Origin: Coriobacteriaceae bacterium
Lineage (GTDB): Bacteria > Actinomycetota > Coriobacteriia > Coriobacteriales > UBA8131
Direction of reading: 5' to 3'
DNA length: 7,035 bases
Assembly (NCBI GenBank): GCA_012515495.1
Contig: JAAYYH010000073.1
Location: forward strand, 1-7,035
Part shown: one piece after another, positions 1 through 6,240 of the stretch
Position numbering within the stretch: the first letter of the stretch is position 1
Layout: each line of letters opens with the position of its first letter
Position numbers and translations under genes: made by a program
Notes under the pieces: generated by a model
Database searches by the model: none
What the model was told of the DNA's origin: nothing
What the model saw: the letters and a program-made list of their open reading frames with translations, nothing else

Positions 1-1218
1 CTGGGTAACACCGTGATCGTCGTCGAACATGACGAGGAGACAATCCGCAGTGCTGACTATGTGATAGACATGGGTCCGGGTGCCGGTGAGCATGGAGGTG
101 AGATCGTCGCTGAGGGCACACCAGCCCAGATATTGGCAGCAGAGGATTCCCTGACTGCTGATTATCTGGCCGGACGTCGCGTGATACCGGTGCCCGAGAA
201 ACGACGGAGTCCCAATCGTGGCACTATCCGTATCGAAGGAGCCGTGGAGAACAACCTCGGAGATATCGACGTCTCGATCGAGTTGGGTACGCTGACAGTA
301 GTCACCGGTGTCAGTGGCTCTGGAAAATCCTCTCTGGTCACAGATACCTTGGCCCCGGCGTTGACCAACCGCATACATCATTCGCGCAAACGTGTCGGAG
401 CTCATCGCAAGCTCAGCGGTGTCAATCTGCTGGACAAAGTCATCGACATCGATCAATCGCCCATCGGCAGGACTCCGCGCTCCAATACAGCTACCTATGT
501 GGGACTCTGGGACGATGTGCGATCGCTGCTGGCCTCGACACCGGATTCCAAGGCTCGCGGCTATTCACCCGGACGCTTCAGCTTTAACGTCTCTGGTGGA
601 CGCTGTGAAGCCTGCAAAGGTGACGGTCAGATTAAGATAGAGATGCACTTCTTGCCGGATATCTATGTACCCTGTGAGGTCTGCAAGGGTGCGCGCTATA
701 ACCGTGAGACCATGCAGATCAAATATCGAGGACGTTCGGTCAGTGATATCTTGGCTATGAGTGTAGATGAGGCTTTACAATTCTTCGAGAACATCCCGCA
801 GATCAAGCGCAAACTGCAGACACTACACGATGTTGGTCTGGGCTACATCTCTTTGGGGCAGCCCGCCACTACCTTGAGCGGAGGCGAGGCTCAGCGGGTG
901 AAACTGGCCAGCGAACTCCAGCGCAAGCAGACGGGCAAGACCTTCTATATCCTAGACGAGCCCACCACGGGTCTGCATTTCGATGACGTCAGGCAGTTGC
1001 TCAGTGTACTGCAGCGTCTGGTTGAGATGGGCAATACCGTGTTGGTGATCGAGCACAATCTTGACATCATCAAGAGTGCCGACTGTGTCATCGATCTTGG
1101 GCCTGAGGGCGGGGATCGCGGCGGTCAGATCGTTGCCGTTGGTACACCTGAAGAGATCGCCCAGGTTGAAGAAAGCCATACCGGTAGATTCCTGGCCAAG
1201 GTGCTGGGGGAGGACTGA
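1..1218 (+). CDS. uvrA: UvrA excinuclease ABC subunit A, C-terminal part (5' end outside window)
   Basis: UvrA is the damage-recognition ATPase of nucleotide excision repair; it loads UvrB onto damaged DNA in the cytoplasm. The reading frame is open from base 1, so the gene starts upstream; 405 residues are present of the roughly 940-1000 usual for the family. The fragment opens in the tail of the first ABC domain (VVEHD, H-loop His at 28-30). The second ABC domain follows: Walker A GVSGSGKSS at 307-333, the C-terminal zinc module CxxC-x19-CxxC at 604-684, the signature LSGGEAQ at 874-894, Walker B ILDEP at 949-963 and H-loop His at 1054-1056. The missing part would hold the first Walker A and the UvrB-binding region. 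The two halves show the expected internal similarity (GNTVIVVEHD near 4, GNTVLVIEHN near 1030). All visible catalytic and zinc residues are intact, so it looks functional. uvrC follows after 7 bases. Confidence 0.97.
   Translation: MGNTVIVVEHDEETIRSADYVIDMGPGAGEHGGEIVAEGTPAQILAAEDSLTADYLAGRRVIPVPEKRRSPNRGTIRIEGAVENNLGDIDVSIELGTLTVVTGVSGSGKSSLVTDTLAPALTNRIHHSRKRVGAHRKLSGVNLLDKVIDIDQSPIGRTPRSNTATYVGLWDDVRSLLASTPDSKARGYSPGRFSFNVSGGRCEACKGDGQIKIEMHFLPDIYVPCEVCKGARYNRETMQIKYRGRSVSDILAMSVDEALQFFENIPQIKRKLQTLHDVGLGYISLGQPATTLSGGEAQRVKLASELQRKQTGKTFYILDEPTTGLHFDDVRQLLSVLQRLVEMGNTVLVIEHNLDIIKSADCVIDLGPEGGDRGGQIVAVGTPEEIAQVEESHTGRFLAKVLGED
1209..1214 (+). promoter_or_regulatory. Ribosome binding site of uvrC, inside the end of uvrA
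   Basis: GGAGGA lies in the last uvrA codons, 11 bases before the ATG at 1226. It supports that ATG over the in-frame ATG far upstream at 1061. The spacing is slightly long but usable, and the position suggests that uvrC translation is coupled to uvrA termination. Confidence 0.7.
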
Positions 1219-1225
1219 AGTCAAG

Positions 1226-3139
1226 ATGGGCAGTCTGCCAACGATCAAGGAGCAGCTCGCCTCGGTACCTCAGTCGCCTGGTGTCTATCTCTGGAAAGAC
1301 GCGCAGGGACAGGTGCTCTATGTGGGCAAGGCGAAACAGTTGCGCAGCCGCATGCGCCAGTATCTCAGTGGCCAGGACGAACGCGTCAAGATACCGTTGA
1401 TGATGGAACAGGTCGATTCCTTCGAATACCTGGTCACACAATCCGAACACGAATCATTGATCCTGGAGAAGAACCTCATCCATCAGTTCGACCCGCCCTA
1501 TAACGTGGATTTCAAGGACGACAAGAGCTATCCGTTCATCGCTATCACCAAAGGAGACGCCTTTCCGGCTATTAAGTACACGCGCGAGAAGAAAGTGCCT
1601 TCATCGCGCTATTTTGGTCCTTACACCGATTCCCGCGCAGCGCATATGATGGTCGACGTCGCTCGGCGTATCGTGCCCATCTGTTCTTCCAGATGCGTGG
1701 AGTGGAAGCGCTTGAAGCGCAAGTTGGAAAACGCAACCCAAGTCGATGGTTCATGCGCGCAAGACCCCGCCCAGGCCATTGGTATCAGACCCTGTTTCGA
1801 CTACCATGTTGGGCTGGGTCCCGGTCCCTGTGCCGGCATCTGCACTCCCGAGCAATACCGACTCAACGTTCAACGTATCGAAAGATTCCTCAGCGGGCAT
1901 CGTCGCGAGTTCCTGGAAAGTATCGAAGATGAGATGCATGAAGCTGCTGCAGATCTGGATTTCGAGCGGGCAGCTCGCTGTAAGACTCGCCTGGACACCA
2001 TCCGGTCGCTAGAGGACAGGCAGCACGTGGTACTGTCGCCGCATCTGGATGTCGATGTCATCGGTTTTTTCCGAGAGGAGACAATCACTGGTGTCCATCT
2101 GTTCGTAGTGCGTGAAGGTGTCGTGAACATCAGCAACGAGTTTATCTTGGATAAAGGTCTCGACATTCCCGATGATGACCTGATTGAGACCTTTCTGATC
2201 CGCTATTATGAGCAAGCTACCAGTATTCCCCGACAAGTCGTATTGGCAACGTTACCTGAAGACCTTATCACGCTAGAGAATTGGTTGACCGCACGTCTGG
2301 ATTCTCCTCATAAGGCCAAGGTGACGCTGAAAGTACCCAATCGAGGAGAGAAGAGCGAGCTCCTGCGACTTGCCGAGAGGAATGCCAAACATACGTTGTT
2401 GCGCTACAAAGTGCGCACCCGCTATGATGAAGAGCGTATAAACACCGCTCTGCTGCAACTGGAAAGCGCTCTTGCCCTGCCTGCGGCTCCGATGCGTATA
2501 GAGTGCTTTGATGTCTCGACGATCCATGGCAGGCATTCGGTAGCCTCGATGGTGGTATTCAGCGCTGGGATGCCCGATAAATCGCACTATCGTCGCTTCA
2601 AGATCCAGATGGATACCGATGAGTCCAATGACTTCGCCATGATGTCTGAGGTGCTCGGTCGTCGATTCGCTGCTCAGCGCATGGCAGACGAACGTTTTGG
2701 TCGCAAACCGGACCTGCTCATCGTTGATGGCGGTAAACCTCAGCTGACTGCGGCCTTGCGGCAGCTTGGGCGTCTTGGTCTCACTGATATACCAGTAGCC
2801 GGATTGGCGAAGCAGGACGAGGAGCTGATTGTGCCCTGGTCAGAGTCGCCGATCATCTTACCCAGTGGATCGGCAGCGCTGTATCTTGTCAAGCAGATCC
2901 GTGACGAAGCGCATCGCTTCGCCATCACCTTCCACCGTGAGTTGCGCGATAAAGCCATGAAAGCCAGTGTGCTTGATGATGTCGTTGGTCTTGGACCCAA
3001 GCGCAAGAAGCTGCTGCTGAAGGCGTTTGGGTCTGTGAGGAAGATCAGAGCCGCCACAGTAACAGAACTTGCTGCTGTAGATGGTATACCAGCAGCGGTT
3101 GCTGAGGAGCTGTATGCGGTTTTGCAGCAGTTTGACTGA
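1226..3139 (+). CDS. uvrC: UvrC excinuclease ABC subunit C
   Basis: UvrC binds the UvrB-DNA complex and cuts the damaged strand on both sides of a lesion. The 637-residue length is normal for the family. The N-terminal GIY-YIG nuclease (3' incision) shows GVY at 19-21, YVG at 32-34, Arg40 and the catalytic Glu81 in LILEKN. A cysteine-containing region spans about 150-206. The UVR domain that binds UvrB is at about 228-262. The RNase H-like nuclease (5' incision) has its full Asp-Asp-His triad: Asp429 (ECFDVS), Asp501 (LIVDGGK) and His563 (DEAHRF). A tandem helix-hairpin-helix DNA-binding domain ends the protein (about 583-637). The start at 1226 was chosen because the family begins just before the PGVY motif and GGAGGA lies upstream. 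Oddity: relative to E. coli UvrC, one of four iron-sulfur cysteines is replaced by Gly198, and an insertion of about 20 residues or more with extra cysteines (153, 157, 177, 206) is present. Both nuclease centres are intact. Confidence 0.97.
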   Translation: MGSLPTIKEQLASVPQSPGVYLWKDAQGQVLYVGKAKQLRSRMRQYLSGQDERVKIPLMMEQVDSFEYLVTQSEHESLILEKNLIHQFDPPYNVDFKDDKSYPFIAITKGDAFPAIKYTREKKVPSSRYFGPYTDSRAAHMMVDVARRIVPICSSRCVEWKRLKRKLENATQVDGSCAQDPAQAIGIRPCFDYHVGLGPGPCAGICTPEQYRLNVQRIERFLSGHRREFLESIEDEMHEAAADLDFERAARCKTRLDTIRSLEDRQHVVLSPHLDVDVIGFFREETITGVHLFVVREGVVNISNEFILDKGLDIPDDDLIETFLIRYYEQATSIPRQVVLATLPEDLITLENWLTARLDSPHKAKVTLKVPNRGEKSELLRLAERNAKHTLLRYKVRTRYDEERINTALLQLESALALPAAPMRIECFDVSTIHGRHSVASMVVFSAGMPDKSHYRRFKIQMDTDESNDFAMMSEVLGRRFAAQRMADERFGRKPDLLIVDGGKPQLTAALRQLGRLGLTDIPVAGLAKQDEELIVPWSESPIILPSGSAALYLVKQIRDEAHRFAITFHRELRDKAMKASVLDDVVGLGPKRKKLLLKAFGSVRKIRAATVTELAAVDGIPAAVAEELYAVLQQFD

Positions 3140-3168
3140 GTTTGAACAACACGGAGTCCAAGTGGCGC

Positions 3169-3174
3169 TATACT
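3169..3174 (+). promoter_or_regulatory. Possible -10 promoter element before rapZ
   Basis: TATACT is one base from the TATAAT consensus and lies in the 78-base gap between uvrC and rapZ, the longest gap in the window. No good -35 hexamer sits 16-18 bases upstream; the nearest TTGAAC (3142-3147) is 21 bases away, and there is no extended -10 TG. It may give separate expression of rapZ and later genes, but a hexamer match alone is weak. Confidence 0.3.
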
Positions 3175-3206
3175 GAATCAGGCAGACTGTCAGCAAACCA
3201 GACGGT

Positions 3207-3212
3207 GGAGGA
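3207..3212 (+). promoter_or_regulatory. Ribosome binding site of rapZ
   Basis: GGAGGA followed by AGACC places the ATG at 3218 five bases downstream. The second in-frame ATG at 3224 would be 11 bases away, so 3218 is the better start. Confidence 0.75.
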
Positions 3213-3217
3213 AGACC

Positions 3218-4135
3218 ATGGATATGCAACTCGAGGTTCAGATCCCGGAAGAGACGGCACCGGGTCCGGACCTAGTGATCATCACCGGTATGAGTGGTGC
3301 CGGGCGTACCGAGGCCATGCACACCTTCGAGGATATGGGGTATTTCTGCATCGATAATCTTCCGCCCTCATTGTTACTCAATCTGGTGTCTCTAGCCGGT
3401 ATTCCCTCGGGGGGCAACCGCAAGCTGGCTGTGGTCTGTGACCTGCGTGCCAAGGAGTTCTTTCCCGAACTGATCGAGGAGCTCAGACACATCGCCGATG
3501 CGGGACTGAGCTATGCGGTGCTGTTCCTGGATTGCAAGGATGAGGTGTTGCTCTCGCGCTTCAAGGAAACCCGCCGCCGCCATCCGCTCTGCGATGATGG
3601 TATGACTATCGTAGCCGGAATCCAACGTGAACGCGAATTGCTCTCTGAAGCGAAGGAGATCGCCAACTTCGTCATCGATACCTCGGATGAGGATCCCCGA
3701 GAACTTCGGAAGTACATCCGCACCCTCTTCTCCACTCAGACCGAGATGGAGAGCATGCGTGTCTTCGTCTTCTCGTTTGGCTTCAAGCATGGTATGCCTA
3801 ACGAGGCTGACATCGTCATTGATGTCCGTTTCCTGCCTAATCCCCACTATGAGCAGGAGCTGCGAGTACTCACGGGATTGAGCCAACCGGTCAGGGACTA
3901 CGTGCTGAACCGCGATGAGACCCAGTTCTTCATCAAGAGCTGGCGGGAGTTACTGGATGTTATCATGCCCGGCTATGTTTCTGAAGGCAAACAGCATCTT
4001 TCAGTTGGTGTCGGCTGCACAGGTGGTCAGCACAGGAGCGTGGTTCTGGCAGAGGAGACAGGTGCATATCTGAGAAGCCTGGGTTACAGCACGATTATCA
4101 CGCATCGCGATATCGCCTTGGCCGAAGTCTCTTGA
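3218..4135 (+). CDS. rapZ: RapZ/YvcJ family P-loop nucleotide-binding protein
   Basis: This is a 305-residue member of the RapZ/YvcJ (UPF0042) family. In E. coli, RapZ binds small RNAs that control glucosamine-6-phosphate synthase; B. subtilis YvcJ is a nucleotide-hydrolysing protein linked to competence. The P-loop is GMSGAGRT (24-31), followed by the family motif EDMGYFCIDNLPP (38-50). Other family marks are LFLDC (102-106), TRRRHPL (118-124), FGFKHGMP (187-194), DVRFLPNPHY (202-211) and GCTGGQHRSV (266-275). About 18 residues precede the core compared with E. coli. Arg30 occupies the usual Walker A lysine position, a substitution I recall as common in actinobacteria. The C-terminus (THRDIALAEVS) lacks the basic tail that E. 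coli RapZ uses for RNA binding, so an identical sRNA role should not be assumed. It sits 78 bases after uvrC and 47 before yvcK. Confidence 0.95.
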   Translation: MDMQLEVQIPEETAPGPDLVIITGMSGAGRTEAMHTFEDMGYFCIDNLPPSLLLNLVSLAGIPSGGNRKLAVVCDLRAKEFFPELIEELRHIADAGLSYAVLFLDCKDEVLLSRFKETRRRHPLCDDGMTIVAGIQRERELLSEAKEIANFVIDTSDEDPRELRKYIRTLFSTQTEMESMRVFVFSFGFKHGMPNEADIVIDVRFLPNPHYEQELRVLTGLSQPVRDYVLNRDETQFFIKSWRELLDVIMPGYVSEGKQHLSVGVGCTGGQHRSVVLAEETGAYLRSLGYSTIITHRDIALAEVS

Positions 4136-4182
4136 TGTAGAAACGCACCGAGAATTGTGTCAGACAGGCTTGGATCAGAGAG

Positions 4183-5325
4183 GTGGAGACAATCGTAGAC
4201 AGTCCACGACAGACTGAGCGATCGGGGCAACCTGCGGCATCGACACAAGCCACGCATCAGCCTTCAGCGTCTGTTGAAGGTATGAATGCGGTGGTGATCG
4301 GTGGTGGTACCGGGGCACCTGTCAGCATCAAAGCCTTGCTCAGACTTGGCGTCAACACCAGTGCTGTGGTGGCGATGGCTGATGATGGTGGATCCTCTGG
4401 TCTGTTGCGTGAAAGCACAGGAACCGTCCCACCGGGCGATATCCGCAAGTGCCTTGTCGCTATGGCCGCAGATCCAGCCAGTCCACTGGCGCGGGCTTTC
4501 GGCTTTCGCTTCGATTATCTCTACAACCATACGCTTGGTAATCTATTGTTGATGGCGTTGGCCAACACCACGGGTACGTTCGCAGAGGCGATCTCTGTCT
4601 GCGAGGGTCTGTTGGAAGCCAGAGGCCGCGTCTATCCCTCGACGTTGGAAAGCGTCGTGCTTTCGGGCAAGACCCGTGACAACAGATATCTGAGCGGGCA
4701 GAAGAACATCTGTGCCAGTGAGACCGCAATGGAAGCGGTCTATCTTAGTCCATCGGATCCAGAAGCTTACGAGCCCGCTCTCGCCGCTATCCGCGAAGCC
4801 GATTTGGTTGTCTTAGGGCCAGGGTCTCTGTTCACGTCCATCATTCCAAACTTGCTGGTGCCAGGGGTGACCGACGCGATTCATGCCAGCCGCGCCCGCA
4901 GTGTCTTCCTTTGTTCGTTGGCTGATATGCAAGGGGAGACCTGGGGTTTGAACGCCGCTGAGCATGTAGAGGCCTTATTGGATCATGGAATGAGGGATTT
5001 ACTGGATGTAGTCGTCGTTCATCGCAAGGAGACCAGCGTAAGAAGAGGCAGCGCCACTGTTAGTTTCGCTGCGCTTGATACCGATACGCCCGCCAAAGCA
5101 TCGTGCCTCTCTTCAGCTGCCAGTATCGGGTCTATCCGTCCAGTGTCTTATAATGAAGAACTGGCTGCGCGTATCGAGAAGCAGGGACCGATGTTGTTGG
5201 TTCGCGACCTTGTCGATCCCATTCGACCAACCTGGCATGATATCGAGGAGTTATCCGAGTTGCTGAAGGGAGTTTTATTGGCATGTCATTCACGGCAGAA
5301 GTCAAAGACGAACTCTCTCGGATAG
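4183..5325 (+). CDS. yvcK: YvcK family UDP-sugar-binding regulator (gluconeogenesis factor, CofD-like)
   Basis: YvcK proteins bind UDP-GlcNAc and are required in several Gram-positive bacteria for growth on gluconeogenic carbon sources and for normal cell-wall synthesis. Family marks, numbered from the GTG at 4183, are IGGGTGAPV (39-47), ADDGGSSGLLR (66-76), PPGDIRKCLVAMA (83-95), GNLLLMAL (119-126) and GPGSLFTSIIPNLLVPG (212-228), all in the expected order. The GTG start gives 380 residues, longer than the usual 310-350, with about 33 Gln/Ser/Ala/Thr-rich residues ahead of the Rossmann-like core. The only other standard in-frame start is ATG 4282 (347 residues), which begins just before the nucleotide-binding loop as in B. 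subtilis YvcK, but neither start has a well-spaced Shine-Dalgarno sequence. The 3' end overlaps whiA by 43 bases. Identity is sure; the start is not. Confidence 0.93.
   Translation: METIVDSPRQTERSGQPAASTQATHQPSASVEGMNAVVIGGGTGAPVSIKALLRLGVNTSAVVAMADDGGSSGLLRESTGTVPPGDIRKCLVAMAADPASPLARAFGFRFDYLYNHTLGNLLLMALANTTGTFAEAISVCEGLLEARGRVYPSTLESVVLSGKTRDNRYLSGQKNICASETAMEAVYLSPSDPEAYEPALAAIREADLVVLGPGSLFTSIIPNLLVPGVTDAIHASRARSVFLCSLADMQGETWGLNAAEHVEALLDHGMRDLLDVVVVHRKETSVRRGSATVSFAALDTDTPAKASCLSSAASIGSIRPVSYNEELAARIEKQGPMLLVRDLVDPIRPTWHDIEELSELLKGVLLACHSRQKSKTNSLG
5266..5272 (+). promoter_or_regulatory. Ribosome binding site of whiA, inside yvcK
   Basis: AAGGGAG lies in the yvcK coding sequence 10 bases before the whiA ATG at 5283. 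It supports that start and therefore the gene overlap. Confidence 0.65.
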
Positions 5326-6203
5326 TACCCGAACACGCTGCCTGTAGAAAGGCGGAGTTATCAGCCTTGATCAGAGTCGAAGGCAAGCTCTCAGGCAACT
5401 ATCGGCTGGAGATCACTACCGAGACGGCTCCCGTTGCCAGAGCAGCGGTGCGCTTGCTGCATGACGTCTACGAGTTGAAAACCGAGATTACTACCAGGCG
5501 TAGCACTTTGCACAAGACTTACAACTACCTGATCACCGTCCCGGCTCAGCATGGCTTGGAAGCAGCGATTCGCGACATGGGTATCATCTCGGATTCAGGA
5601 CTGGAATTGGGTATCGATCTCAATCTGGTTAAGAAACCCTGTTGCGTGGCGTCCTATCTGCGTGGCGCGTTTCTGGGTGGTGGTTTCATCGCGGACCCAC
5701 GTGGTGATTTCCATTTCGAACTGACCTGCGGACATGAGATGCTGGCAAATGGGCTCGTAGCACTGTTGGCTCAGATGTCGATTCCAGCCCGCACCCAGAA
5801 ACGCCGCGGTGCCTGGATTGTCTACCTCAAGGGTGCTGAACCTATCTTGGATTTCCTAGCGCTTGTCGGTGCCCATAAAGGTGTGCTTACCATGGAGAAT
5901 ATCCGTGTTACTAAATCCGTACGCAACGATGTCAACCGTCGCCTCAATGCCGAGATCGCCAATCAGGCAAAGTCGATTGAGGCATCATTGGAGCAGGTCA
6001 GGGCTATTCGACTGCTGATCGAGAAGCGTGGCATCGACTCGCTGCCGCCGGCCCTCCAGGAACTTGCCCTGTTGCGTCTTGCGCATCCTGACGTCTCACT
6101 GAGAGAACTTGGGGAGTTCGCCGACCCGCCGTTGTCAAAGTCCGCCGTCTATCATAGAGTTCGACGTATAGAGTCTATTGCTCAGGAGTATCTGGAGCAC
6201 TGA
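5283..6203 (+). CDS. whiA: WhiA DNA-binding regulator
   Basis: WhiA is a conserved Gram-positive DNA-binding protein. In Streptomyces it acts with WhiB as a transcription factor for sporulation septation; in Bacillus it affects division and chromosome segregation. The protein has 306 residues, a normal length. It opens with the family N-terminus MSFTAEVKDEL, which fixes the start, and CRKAELSALIR (21-31). The LAGLIDADG-like core lies around YLRGAFLGGGFIADP (125-139); WhiA proteins keep this homing-endonuclease fold without known nuclease activity, and here the motif glycines persist. The conserved linker RNDVNRRLNAE (214-224) leads to a C-terminal helix-turn-helix domain at about 255-300 (SLRELGEFADPPLSKSAVYHR). 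The gene starts inside yvcK, which fits translational coupling. A sporulation role cannot be assumed, since many non-sporulating bacteria have WhiA. Confidence 0.96.
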   Translation: MSFTAEVKDELSRIVPEHAACRKAELSALIRVEGKLSGNYRLEITTETAPVARAAVRLLHDVYELKTEITTRRSTLHKTYNYLITVPAQHGLEAAIRDMGIISDSGLELGIDLNLVKKPCCVASYLRGAFLGGGFIADPRGDFHFELTCGHEMLANGLVALLAQMSIPARTQKRRGAWIVYLKGAEPILDFLALVGAHKGVLTMENIRVTKSVRNDVNRRLNAEIANQAKSIEASLEQVRAIRLLIEKRGIDSLPPALQELALLRLAHPDVSLRELGEFADPPLSKSAVYHRVRRIESIAQEYLEH

Positions 6204-6229
6204 AGATAAGATCAGGATAACGAGGAGTT

Positions 6230-6234
6230 AGGAG
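6230..6234 (+). promoter_or_regulatory. Ribosome binding site of gap
   Basis: AGGAG sits six bases before the GTG at 6241; a second purine-rich GAGGAG lies at 6222-6227. Together they support a GTG start, which is also needed to include the NAD-binding loop. No ATG is available before 6301. Confidence 0.75.
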
Positions 6235-6240
6235 CACATT

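Noticed and set aside
4..1059. Similar segments near 4-33 and 1030-1059 as a DNA repeat
   Set aside because: They are the equivalent H-loop regions of UvrA's two ABC domains, an ancient internal protein duplication, not a mobile or recent repeat.
1061..1225. Longer UvrC starting at the in-frame ATG at 1061
   Set aside because: The added residues lie wholly within uvrA in another frame, resemble no UvrC N-terminus, and the ATG at 1226 has a ribosome binding site and the expected family start.
3175..3210. Possible hairpin terminator after uvrC
   Set aside because: Only very short self-complementary pieces such as CTGAATCAG are present, with no GC-rich stem and no T-run.
2858..3229. 123-codon minus-strand frame spanning the end of uvrC and the uvrC-rapZ gap
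   Set aside because: It is mostly antisense to the UvrC RNase H-like and helix-hairpin-helix domains, with no recognisable product.
3142..3357. Small plus-strand frame of 71 codons starting TTG in the uvrC-rapZ gap
   Set aside because: It has no ribosome binding site at its start, and most of it overlaps rapZ out of frame; it reads as a shadow of rapZ.
3392..3886. 164-codon open frame on the minus strand inside rapZ
   Set aside because: It is antisense to a clearly conserved gene, has no recognisable domain, and such frames are common opposite real genes with this codon use.
5655..5699. LAGLIDADG-like motif as an active homing endonuclease
   Set aside because: It lies within a full-length WhiA, whose family keeps this fold as a DNA-binding regulator; no intein or intron context is present.
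6204..6240. Promoter or operator before gap
   Set aside because: The 37 bases contain purine-rich ribosome-binding sequence and no -35/-10 pair or clear palindrome.
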